From: Candidatus Uhrbacteria bacterium
Lineage (GTDB): Bacteria > Patescibacteriota > Patescibacteriia > UBA9934 > UBA11717
DNA length: 30,619 nucleotides
NCBI GenBank assembly: GCA_018701105.1
Contig: JABIWD010000047.1
Location: 1 to 30,619, forward strand
Reading direction: 5' to 3'
Shown: one piece after another, positions 1-6,094 of the stretch
Numbering within the stretch: the first letter of the stretch is position 1
Layout of the letters: each line of letters begins with the position of its first letter
Translations under genes and position numbers: made by a program
Notes under the pieces: generated by a model
Databases searched by the model: none
Told to the model about the DNA's origin: nothing
What the model saw: only the letters and a program-made list of their open reading frames with translations

Positions 1-63
1 AGACTTGAACTCCCGACCTCGGGCTTATGAAGCCCACGCTCTAAGCAGCTGAGCTACCCCGCC
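1..63 (-). tRNA. tRNA-Met (CAT), 3' end cut off by the window
   Basis: Read on the minus strand, the sequence begins GGCGGGG, followed by a D-arm (AGCTCAG...GAGC), an anticodon stem-loop with loop TTCATAA (anticodon CAT), and the start of a TpsiC arm with GTTCAAGTC. The acceptor 3' strand lies beyond base 1. The sequence resembles elongator tRNA-Met rather than initiator, which usually starts CGCGGGG and has a GGG/CCC anticodon stem. A tRNA-Ile2 with a lysidine-modified CAT anticodon cannot be excluded. A strong promoter lies just upstream at 86-114. Confidence 0.93.
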
Positions 64-85
64 ATGCTCTTACAATTGCGGGGGA

Positions 86-114
86 ATAGTACCAATATAG
101 GTGAAATCTGTCAA
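86..114 (-). promoter_or_regulatory. sigma70-type promoter of the tRNA-Met
   Basis: Minus strand: a perfect -35 TTGACA (109-114), a 17-bp spacer and an extended -10 TGG-TACTAT (hexamer at 86-91). The predicted start, near 79, is about 16 nt before the mature tRNA 5' end. This is one of the best consensus matches in the window. Confidence 0.75.
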
Positions 115-158
115 TGAAATGCAGTTAATTCGCTCAATATTCGTTTTGGTCGAAACAC

Positions 159-187
159 TGGAAAGTGGCATTTATCTGTGGTAAGAT
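159..187 (+). promoter_or_regulatory. extended -10 promoter with a near-leaderless start
   Basis: TGG-TAAGAT is an extended -10 with the hexamer at 182-187. A weak -35 (TGGAAA, 159-164) sits 17 bp upstream. The ATG at 197 follows the -10 by only 9 nt, so the predicted transcript would start within a few nucleotides of the start codon. There is no room for a Shine-Dalgarno sequence. Confidence 0.5.
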
Positions 188-196
188 TCCTTCACT

Positions 197-1264
197 ATGA
201 AGAATTGGTTACATGTTATAAGTGGTGTCGGAGCGGTTGTATTGGTCTTGATGGGCGGATATTTTTTATTTAGAGAGGCGCCTCCAGAGGAGGTGGTTGA
301 AGAGGTTGTGAAGGTTGGATGGATTGGTCATGGCGATCATCGTGCGGTAGATCTCGCGTTGAAGGACTTGCACATGGATAATGTGGAGGTTGTATTCAGC
401 GAGGTGGAGTGCGTGCATGATGACGTGCTTCAGACTGTTCAGGAGCTCTCCGATCAGGGAATCGTTGTTGCGATATCTGAGTTGTGTTCTGATATGTACT
501 TCATGGCTTCGCAGGAGTTTGGCAAGGCGGATGTCGTGATGATCCAGGCGTCGTCAGATATGAATGATTATGTAGATGAGCCGATGTTCCGTACGGTCCC
601 TCATCAGTATCAGGCGCTGGCATACGGAATCGACTATCTGAGTTCCAAGGGAATCGATAACATTGCAGTCGTTGGAGTCACTGCAGGATGGAGCGCTGCG
701 ATCGACGAGTTGATAATGGCGTTGTTCAATGGTGAAGAGGAGACACTCACTTTTGTTTCGTTGACGAATGACAACGATGAGGCGATCGATGATGAAGTTT
801 TGAAAACTAGGCTCGAGGAATTGAAAGAGGTGGATCCCGATGTTGTCTACATCGTTGCGCGTGGTGACGACCCTGCTCGAATAATGACGATAGCGGATGA
901 GATTGAGCTTGAGTCTACTATGTACGGAATCAGTGAGCTCTACGATGACGTCGAGTCACTTGGTGAGATTGGTAACGATCTACGTGTGATTGTAGTTGGT
1001 GGGGGATCGAGTGGTTTTGAGGAGCAATATAAGATTGCATATAGCGAGGACGCTGGTGCGTACTCGGCACATGCGTACGATGCCATGACTGCTGTTGCTC
1101 GAGTGCTACGAGATGGTGCTATGACAAAGGAAGACATGGTAGTACGTTTGCACGAGCTGAGCTTTGAGGGTGCATCAGGAAAGATCGACTTTACAGACAA
1201 TGGACACATACCGGGACGCTTTGAAGTCCATGTCTTGAAAGACGGTGAATTTGTAAAAAAGTGA
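197..1264 (+). CDS. membrane-tethered periplasmic-binding-protein-like (Leu/Ile/Val type) protein
   Basis: 355 aa. Residues about 5-25 form one hydrophobic helix with no lipobox Cys, so the protein is probably anchored by its N-terminus and faces outward. The rest follows the type I periplasmic-binding-protein fold seen in branched-chain amino-acid receptors (Peripla_BP_6). It opens with a VKVGWIG strand near residue 38. A middle part (FRTVPHQYQALAYGIDYLSSKG, with IAVVGV after it) marks the second Rossmann half. The ending, SGKIDFTDNGHIPGRF followed by VKDGEF-like residues, is the usual C-terminal signature of that family. No permease or ATPase gene is adjacent, so it may work as a ligand sensor or lone receptor; that is inference. 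The ligand is unknown. The start is set by the ATG just after the extended -10 promoter. Confidence 0.72.
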   Translation: MKNWLHVISGVGAVVLVLMGGYFLFREAPPEEVVEEVVKVGWIGHGDHRAVDLALKDLHMDNVEVVFSEVECVHDDVLQTVQELSDQGIVVAISELCSDMYFMASQEFGKADVVMIQASSDMNDYVDEPMFRTVPHQYQALAYGIDYLSSKGIDNIAVVGVTAGWSAAIDELIMALFNGEEETLTFVSLTNDNDEAIDDEVLKTRLEELKEVDPDVVYIVARGDDPARIMTIADEIELESTMYGISELYDDVESLGEIGNDLRVIVVGGGSSGFEEQYKIAYSEDAGAYSAHAYDAMTAVARVLRDGAMTKEDMVVRLHELSFEGASGKIDFTDNGHIPGRFEVHVLKDGEFVKK

Positions 1265-1267
1265 AAA

Positions 1268-1289
1268 AAATGGGAGCCCCGAGGGGCTC
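1268..1289 (-). terminator. terminator-like hairpin between converging genes
   Basis: GAGCCC (1274-1279) pairs with GGGCTC (1284-1289) around a CGAG loop. The adenine run at 1263-1269 gives a T-tract only on the minus strand, so it fits best as the terminator of the minus-strand gene at 1309-1755. It may also stop plus-strand readthrough weakly. Confidence 0.55.
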
Positions 1290-1308
1290 TTTGAGTTTGT
1301 GCGTCTCG

Positions 1309-1755
1309 TTACGCCGGGTCCTGAAACAGGGCGTCGAGATCGCGCATCAGATCGTCCGTGAGGAAGATCGAGAATGCCGGCTGTCCTTCGAGGGCAATCA
1401 GGGAGACGAGTCTCCCGTGCCTCATGAAGAATTCCGACTTGCCAGGGTGACCGGCTTCGACTGCCTCTGCCTCTCGTCCTTCGAGTGAGAATGCACGCAG
1501 CAGGAGCGCGCGGTTCATCGAGAACTCTGGTGACGCGAAGATCACGTCTTGCCCCTTGGTGATCGTGTAGTGAACCGTCCACAGGTCTGCCGAGTCATCT
1601 TCACGACTCATCCGGCAGTAGCCTCCCGCGGAGGCGAACTCGACTACCGTCTTCCTCTCGTTGATCTCGACTACCAGATCGTCACAGGTGCTTCTGGCGA
1701 ACCAGAAGGGCACTCGTCTGGGTACCACATCATCTTCTCTCAGTGCTGGATTCAA
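1309..1755 (-). CDS. unrecognised 148-aa protein with TTG start and strong SD
   Basis: I do not recognise this protein. Three things support it as a gene. A TTG start (1753-1755) is preceded at 7 nt by a perfect GGAGGA (1763-1768). A consensus -10 (TATAAT, minus strand, 1797-1802) lies a suitable distance upstream. A terminator-like hairpin follows the stop. The sequence alternates hydrophobic and charged residues as a soluble alpha/beta protein would: a LVVEINER strand, a WTVHYTITKGQDVIFAS central part, and a helical end with FLTDDLMRDLDAL. There is no signal peptide, transmembrane segment or recognised motif. It is visibly richer in G+C than its neighbours and, like the gene at 6091-7416, stands alone on the minus strand with its own SD. 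Competing ORFs on the plus strand lack an SD and look like shadows. Confidence 0.6.
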   Translation of the reverse strand: MNPALREDDVVPRRVPFWFARSTCDDLVVEINERKTVVEFASAGGYCRMSREDDSADLWTVHYTITKGQDVIFASPEFSMNRALLLRAFSLEGREAEAVEAGHPGKSEFFMRHGRLVSLIALEGQPAFSIFLTDDLMRDLDALFQDPA

Positions 1756-1819
1756 CTTACTGTCCTCCGGGTTGGTTCTGAGCCATTTCTATCACGATTA
1801 TACCCAATCGTCAATAGGA

Positions 1820-1848
1820 TTGACTAAAAGCACTAAATACGATACGAT
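1820..1848 (+). promoter_or_regulatory. promoter of tRNA-Leu
   Basis: TTGACT (1820-1825), a 17-bp spacer, and TACGAT (1843-1848). The predicted start is near 1855, about 10 nt before the mature tRNA. It lies back to back with the minus-strand -10 at 1797-1802. Confidence 0.6.
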
Positions 1849-1864
1849 ACCGCCGCAATCGCAT

Positions 1865-1951
1865 GCCGCGATGGCGGAACTGGTAGACGCGCCGGACTCA
1901 AAATCCGGTGGTAGCAATACTGTGGGAGTTCGAGTCTCCCTCGCGGCACCA
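1865..1951 (+). tRNA. tRNA-Leu (CAA)
   Basis: 87 nt. The acceptor GCCGCGA (1865-1871) pairs with TCGCGGC (1941-1947), and ACCA follows, so CCA is encoded. The anticodon stem CCGGA/TCCGG encloses the loop CTCAAAA (anticodon CAA). A class II long variable arm (GGTAGCAATACTGT region) and a GTTCGAGTC TpsiC arm are present. It reads UUG codons. A terminator follows at 2078-2103. Confidence 0.97.
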
Positions 1952-2077
1952 TTCTTCGCATCACTACTTATAAGTTGATGAACGAAGAATGTCCTTCGAA
2001 GTTTTATACGAAGAAGGACCCTCCAGAGAGCTTCGAATGGCAAGCCATTTAGTCTCTTTGTTGGGAATGTAGGATAA

Positions 2078-2103
2078 ACATCGGCTTTGGCTGATGTTTT
2101 TTT
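2078..2103 (+). terminator. intrinsic terminator downstream of tRNA-Leu
   Basis: An 8-bp stem ACATCGGC/GGCTGATGT-type (one G-U pair) with a four-base loop is followed by seven Ts. It would end the tRNA-Leu transcript before the parAB promoter. The 1952-2077 stretch between them contains only short inverted repeats around CTTCGAAG and GTCCTTC/GAAGGAC, and no gene that I can support. Confidence 0.75.
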
Positions 2104-2149
2104 GTACACAAAAATGGTTCAAGATTAATCCACAAGGAGGTTTTCCACA
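2102..2149 (+). other. cluster of three DnaA-box-like 9-mers
   Basis: TTGTACACA (2102-2110), TAATCCACA (2126-2134) and TTTTCCACA (2141-2149) each differ by one base from the DnaA-box consensus TTATNCACA. All three lie on the same strand directly upstream of parA. Chromosomal parAB genes commonly sit near oriC, but dnaA itself is not in the window, so this is a candidate only. Confidence 0.35.
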
Positions 2150-2157
2150 GGCTCTGA

Positions 2158-2178
2158 TATACTGTTAGTGGATATAAT
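2158..2178 (+). promoter_or_regulatory. parAB promoter region with two candidate -10 elements
   Basis: TGA-TATACT (hexamer 2158-2163) and a perfect TATAAT (2173-2178) both precede the ATG at 2187. No good -35 is visible for either. Use of the second would give a leaderless or nearly leaderless mRNA, because only 8 nt separate it from the ATG. The first would give a leader of about 17 nt. Neither case includes an SD near the ATG; the AGGAGG at 2136-2141 lies too far upstream. Confidence 0.5.
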
Positions 2179-2186
2179 TTCACTTT

Positions 2187-2975
2187 ATGGCTCAAATCTT
2201 TGCGATCGTCAACCAAAAAGGGGGAGTTGGCAAGACAACAACGACGTTGAATCTTGGCGCTTACCTGGCGAATGCAGGGAAGCGAGTTTTAATTGTGGAC
2301 TTAGATCCGCAGGGTAATGCATCATCGGGTATCGGAATCAATCACAGAGAGGTTGAGCACGGTCTCTATGAGGCGCTCGTGGGGCACTCTACAGTCGATC
2401 AGGCTTTGCACGAGACCAATCACGAAGGTTTACACATTATCCCTACCAATCAGAGTTTGGCAGGGGCGAGTGTGGAACTGGTTGGGCATGACAATCGAGA
2501 GTTTGTTCTGCACAAGGTGTTGGAGCCCTTGAAAGAGAAGTACGATTTTATTTTGGTGGACTGTCCACCTTCGCTCGGACTACTTACATTGAACGGACTC
2601 GTTGCCTCAGATCAGGTCGTGATTCCGATTCAAGCTGAGTACTACGCGCTTGAAGGTCTGGGTCAGTTGCTAAATACAATCGAACTTGTCAGAGACAACC
2701 TGAAGCCAGAATTGAACGTGTTTGGAGCCGTGATCACAATGTATGATCAGCGCACTAAGCTTTCAAAAGATGTGCTTACAGAGTTGTACAAACATTTTCC
2801 AAACAAGATATTCCGATCCGTGATTCCACGATCGGTCAGGTTGGCAGAGGCGCCAAGTTTTGGCCAGACTATTCTGGGGTACGACCCCAAGTCCAAGGCT
2901 GCGCGCGCATACGAACGATTAACAAACGAATTCCTCTTAAGAGACGAGGAGCATCGTGAGACAGAAACGTTATGA
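2187..2975 (+). CDS. parA: chromosome-partitioning ATPase ParA/Soj
   Basis: 262 aa, the usual length for a chromosomal Soj-type ParA without an N-terminal HTH. The deviant Walker A motif KGGVGKTTT is at residues 11-19 with its signature Lys. The VDLDPQGNAS strand-loop (38-47) follows, and the Walker B/DCPPSLGLLTLN region is near residue 125. ParA binds DNA non-specifically as an ATP dimer and is released by ParB-stimulated hydrolysis, which moves replicated origins apart. The stop codon overlaps the parB start by 4 nt (ATGA), so the two are translationally coupled. I saw no copy of the classical 16-bp parS palindrome in the window. Confidence 0.95.
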   Translation: MAQIFAIVNQKGGVGKTTTTLNLGAYLANAGKRVLIVDLDPQGNASSGIGINHREVEHGLYEALVGHSTVDQALHETNHEGLHIIPTNQSLAGASVELVGHDNREFVLHKVLEPLKEKYDFILVDCPPSLGLLTLNGLVASDQVVIPIQAEYYALEGLGQLLNTIELVRDNLKPELNVFGAVITMYDQRTKLSKDVLTELYKHFPNKIFRSVIPRSVRLAEAPSFGQTILGYDPKSKAARAYERLTNEFLLRDEEHRETETL

Positions 2976-3847
2976 AAAAAGCAACTGGGCTAGGGAAGGG
3001 TCTCGGCTCACTGATTCCTGAAAAAAAGGCTGAGACAGTTATTTCTGCATCAGCAAATCCAGAAACGACATTAGGTCGTGTGCTTGAGGTTTCTGTAGAT
3101 TCTATTGAGACAAACCCACGGCAGCCACGAACACACTTCAGCCCAAGTCATCTTGAGGATTTGATTGCCAGTATCAAGGAATACGGAATCATTCAGCCTC
3201 TCGTTGTAACTCAGAGCGAAAATGGCTATCAGTTGATTGCCGGTGAACGTCGGTTGCGAGCGTCAAAGGCTCTTGGACTTGAAACAGTACCGGTTGTTAT
3301 ACGTACAGCGACAGATCAGGAAAAGCTTGTGTTGGCGCTTGTTGAGAATATTCAGCGACACGACTTGAATCCAGTTGAAGAGGCGCGATCGTACAAGGCT
3401 TTGATCGACCAGTTCGATTTAACGCAGGAAGATTGCGCAAAGAAGCTCGGAAAGAGCAGAAGCTCTATTGCAAACACGATTCGATTGCTTGATCTGAACG
3501 ACGAGATGCTTGAAGCGTTGTCGGAAGGGGAGATCACGAGGTCTCATGCTCGCGCATTACTAGCGCAGGCCGATCCTATGTTGCGCAACCAGATGTTCTT
3601 GCAGATGTTGTCTGGAGACATGACGGTTCGTGAGGCGGAGAAGCTGTCGACTACAAAAAAGAAGAAGCCGGTTAAGCTTGCGAAGGATCCAAACATCGAG
3701 GCACAGGAAAGGTCACTCGAGTCGATCTTTGGCACAAAGGTGCGCATAGAAAAGAAGTCGAACGATACCGGACAGGTAGTGCTAGAGTTCTACTCAAGCG
3801 ATGAGTACTACACGATTCTGGATTTACTTGGAACAATTTCAGTATAA
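2972..3847 (+). CDS. parB: chromosome-partitioning CTPase/DNA-binding protein ParB/Spo0J
   Basis: 291 aa. The N-terminal GLGKGLGSLIP (6-16) matches the ParA-stimulating arginine/lysine patch found at the start of many ParB proteins. The ParB N-domain carries NPRQPR (48-53), GERRLRAS (91-98) and ENIQRHDLNPVEEA (125-138), which form the CTP-binding pocket in characterised ParBs. The HTH for parS lies at about 140-165 (LTQEDCAKKLGKSRSSIANT). A lysine-rich linker (about 229-237) leads to the C-terminal dimerisation domain (about 245-291). It is co-transcribed with parA through a 4-nt overlap and ends at a strong bidirectional terminator. Confidence 0.95.
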   Translation: MKKATGLGKGLGSLIPEKKAETVISASANPETTLGRVLEVSVDSIETNPRQPRTHFSPSHLEDLIASIKEYGIIQPLVVTQSENGYQLIAGERRLRASKALGLETVPVVIRTATDQEKLVLALVENIQRHDLNPVEEARSYKALIDQFDLTQEDCAKKLGKSRSSIANTIRLLDLNDEMLEALSEGEITRSHARALLAQADPMLRNQMFLQMLSGDMTVREAEKLSTTKKKKPVKLAKDPNIEAQERSLESIFGTKVRIEKKSNDTGQVVLEFYSSDEYYTILDLLGTISV

Positions 3848-3887
3848 AAAAACGACCCAGCTTCTCGCGAGAGGCCGGGTCGTTTTT
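3846..3887. terminator. bidirectional terminator between parB and rel
   Basis: AACGACCC pairs with GGGTCGTT around an inner CTTCTCGCGAGAGG palindrome. There is a run of As before it and a run of Ts after it. It serves parB on the plus strand and rel, which ends 3 bp away, on the minus strand. Confidence 0.9.
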
Positions 3888-3889
3888 GG

Positions 3890-5386
3890 TTATTTCTTTC
3901 TGCTCATTGTCTCTATCCATTGCTTCACCTTACTCTTGGTGGCTGCACGGATCTTGGTTTGAGCTTGATTGGTCTTAACGAATTTAAGCCATTCTGGATT
4001 CGGCCCCTTTCTGCTCTTGTTGGTCGTGATTGAAACCATGTCACCGGACTTCAGGATCGTGTCTAACGGTACCGCCTGGTCATTCACGTGCGCATTCACG
4101 GTTTGGTTACCAACTTCCGTATGAATCGCATATGCGAAGTCCACGGGAGTTGAGTACTCGGGTAGATCGATCACGTCTCCTTCTGGAGTAAGTACGAAAA
4201 TCCGATCCTGGAACATGTCGAGCTTCACCTCTTCTAGGTGTGTAAGAAAATCTTCACCAGCGCTTATCTCCTTGTGAATATCTACAAGGTCCTCCATCCA
4301 CGGCATAGTGTCAAACTTCTTTTCTGATCCTTCTTGCTTATAATTCCAGTGAGCAGCAACTCCATACTCAGCTTGTTCATGCATTTCATGCGTTCGGATC
4401 TGGAATTCCACGATCCCACAGGTTTCGTCGAACACCGTTGTATGTAGCGACTGATATCCGTTTGGTTTTGGTTGAGCGATGTAGTCCTTGATACGGCCTT
4501 TAAGTGGAGGCCAGTGAGAGTGGAGGGTACCGAGCACTGCGTAACAGTCGGCGACGTCCTTCACGACCACACGAATCGCGACTATGTCGTAAATTTTACT
4601 AAGGTCGCCGTGATATCTCTTTAGTTTGCGCCAAAAACTGAACACGAACTTACGTCGTCCTTTTACTTGTTCAATTTTCACACCGTCACTTTCAAGGACA
4701 GTTTTTGCTTTATCGATAGTCTTATCGATATCGCCCTCGCGCACTTGAACATTTTGGTCGAGTAGCGAGACCGCCTCTTTATACTCTTTTGGAAACGCAT
4801 ATTTAAAAGCGTTGTCTTCTAGACGTCCCTTCATGTCTCCCATTCCCAGTCGACTTGCAATTGGTGCGTAGATTTCAAGAACTTCCTTGGCGACTCGAGA
4901 GCGCTTAGCCTCTGGCATAGCAAACAGTGTCTCAACGTTGTGTAGTCTGTCGGCGAACTTTACAAAAACAACGCGAACATCTGCTGCCATCGCAAGGAAC
5001 ATCTTTCGAAGGTTCTCGGCGTAGCGTTCGATACCTCGGTATTTAACTTTTCCAAGCTTGGTTACGCCCGAGACGATCTTTGCGATATCTGCACCAAACT
5101 CTGCTTCAACGTCTTCAATCGTGCGATCGGTATCTTCTGGCACGTCATGCAGTAGTCCTGCGATAACAACGGCTAGTGGGAGTTGCATCTGTGCTAGACG
5201 GATAGCTGTGGCGGTTGGATGAATGATGTATGGAGCGCCCGTGTATCGCTTCTTTCCGGCATGAGCTTCACTGGCGTAATCAAAAGCAAGTCTCACGGAA
5301 ATGATATCCGGATCTTCGTATCTGTCCTTTAGGGTTTCCTCAAGTTCTTCCCAAGACCAAAGTTTTTCTTTGAGGTTCGTTTCCAT
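3890..5386 (-). CDS. rel: short bifunctional (p)ppGpp synthetase/hydrolase (RSH family)
   Basis: 498 aa against roughly 700-740 for full-length RelA/SpoT/Rel. The HD hydrolase domain (about 30-180) keeps H56, H80-D81 (HDVPED; usually HDVIED) and D146 (KFADRLHN). The synthetase domain (about 225-350) keeps GRRK (243-246), D267 in YDIVAIRV, YQSLH (311-315) and E327 in VEFQIRT. Both activities are therefore expected. A TGS domain follows (about 390-460). The protein stops soon after it, lacking the helical, zinc-finger and ACT/RRM regions that connect long Rel proteins to stalled ribosomes. It should make and degrade the alarmone without the standard ribosome-sensing tail. The ATG lies 11 nt from a candidate -10, so the leader is very short. 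Confidence 0.93.
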   Translation of the reverse strand: METNLKEKLWSWEELEETLKDRYEDPDIISVRLAFDYASEAHAGKKRYTGAPYIIHPTATAIRLAQMQLPLAVVIAGLLHDVPEDTDRTIEDVEAEFGADIAKIVSGVTKLGKVKYRGIERYAENLRKMFLAMAADVRVVFVKFADRLHNVETLFAMPEAKRSRVAKEVLEIYAPIASRLGMGDMKGRLEDNAFKYAFPKEYKEAVSLLDQNVQVREGDIDKTIDKAKTVLESDGVKIEQVKGRRKFVFSFWRKLKRYHGDLSKIYDIVAIRVVVKDVADCYAVLGTLHSHWPPLKGRIKDYIAQPKPNGYQSLHTTVFDETCGIVEFQIRTHEMHEQAEYGVAAHWNYKQEGSEKKFDTMPWMEDLVDIHKEISAGEDFLTHLEEVKLDMFQDRIFVLTPEGDVIDLPEYSTPVDFAYAIHTEVGNQTVNAHVNDQAVPLDTILKSGDMVSITTNKSRKGPNPEWLKFVKTNQAQTKIRAATKSKVKQWIETMSRKK

Positions 5387-5397
5387 AGGTATAAACT

Positions 5398-5449
5398 ATC
5401 GTAACACTAGCGAAAGAATCTTGTAAAGAAGGAGGGGTTTCGGTATGCT
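5398..5449. promoter_or_regulatory. divergent promoter pair for rel (-) and the 5469 gene (+)
   Basis: Plus strand: TTGTAA (5421-5426), 17 bp, TATGCT (5444-5449), with ATG at 5469. Minus strand: the complement of the same hexamer, TTACAA, lies 17 bp from TACGAT (5398-5403), whose predicted start falls about 4 nt before the rel ATG. The two promoters would share one -35 position. Neither -10 is a strong match, so this is a candidate only. Confidence 0.4.
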
Positions 5450-5468
5450 GTAGGAAAAGCAAATATAT

Positions 5469-6053
5469 ATGTCAGAAAGACCACCACAACGAGACCCTTC
5501 AGAGAGCGCGCCTCAAGATGGTCCCGATGCTTCTGCTGAAGCATGGGAGCATCATATTGATAATGCCGAGAAAGAAGAGGACGTAGAAAAGGCTGCAGCG
5601 AAAGAAAAAGCAGCGGCGGATACCGTGGCGGTAGACACGGACGATGAATCTGCAGCAGCATGGGAAAACTATATAGAAGGCGAAGAAAAGGAAGAGAGAA
5701 TAGCTCACGCCAAGAAAGAATTGAAATTAGCTGCAGAGGCTAAGGAGAAAGAGGGGAAGAAGACTAAGAAAACAGGCGGCGGAGGCGGCGGCGGTAAAGC
5801 AATGTCCTATGGTCCATTGGGCATGAAAGGAGGGGGAATAGGTTATAGCGAGAGACGTGAGCGAGGTCGTGCTAGAGAAACTTACAATTTCTTGGATAGG
5901 CGAGCTGCTGACGTGGAGAGCGTCTTTAAGTTCATACAAGAGAAGTTTGCGGCATTGTCATTTTCTTGGTTACCATTTGCAAAGCCGAAAGATGTCGATA
6001 GGACGCCTGCTATCGATCCAAAATTTGATAAACCGGAAGGGAAAGGTAAGTAG
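5469..6053 (+). CDS. hypothetical charged, low-complexity protein with duplicated segment
   Basis: 194 aa, unrecognised. Three regions are visible. Residues 1-105 are highly charged and Ala/Glu/Lys-rich, probably helical or disordered. They contain a tandem duplication: SAEAWEHHIDNAEKEED (about 22-38) and SAAAWENYIEGEEKEER (about 61-77) align without gaps. Next comes a glycine run followed by Lys (about 103-110) and a Gly/Met-rich linker. The C-terminal part has an arginine-rich stretch (SERRERGRARE) and one amphipathic helix ending FAALSFSWLPFAK. There is no signal peptide and no convincing transmembrane helix. The start is the ATG following the candidate promoter; there is no SD. Opposite-strand ORFs here reflect the repetitive codons. 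Confidence 0.6.
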   Translation: MSERPPQRDPSESAPQDGPDASAEAWEHHIDNAEKEEDVEKAAAKEKAAADTVAVDTDDESAAAWENYIEGEEKEERIAHAKKELKLAAEAKEKEGKKTKKTGGGGGGGKAMSYGPLGMKGGGIGYSERRERGRARETYNFLDRRAADVESVFKFIQEKFAALSFSWLPFAKPKDVDRTPAIDPKFDKPEGKGK

Positions 6054-6057
6054 AGAT

Positions 6058-6094
6058 AAAAAAACTGACGCAACCCGTAACGGGGCTGCATCAG
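6058..6094 (-). terminator. terminator of the 6091-7416 gene
   Basis: On the minus strand CTGATGCAGCCCCGT pairs with ACGGGTTGCGTCAG (two mismatched positions) and is followed by seven Ts (6058-6064). The stop codon lies within the stem. The plus strand has no T-run, so it mainly serves the minus-strand gene. Confidence 0.8.

Noticed and set aside
1549..1978. Plus-strand ORFs across 1549-1978
   Set aside because: They run through the tRNA-Leu and opposite a minus-strand gene that has a better start, SD and terminator.
2110..2186. A parS site near parAB
   Set aside because: I looked for TGTTTCACGTGAAACA-like palindromes here and elsewhere in the window and saw none convincing.
5407..5708. Minus-strand ORFs opposite the charged protein, rich in Phe/Leu/Arg
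   Set aside because: Their composition is the antisense image of GAA/AAG/GCA-rich codons, and they have no SD or family features.
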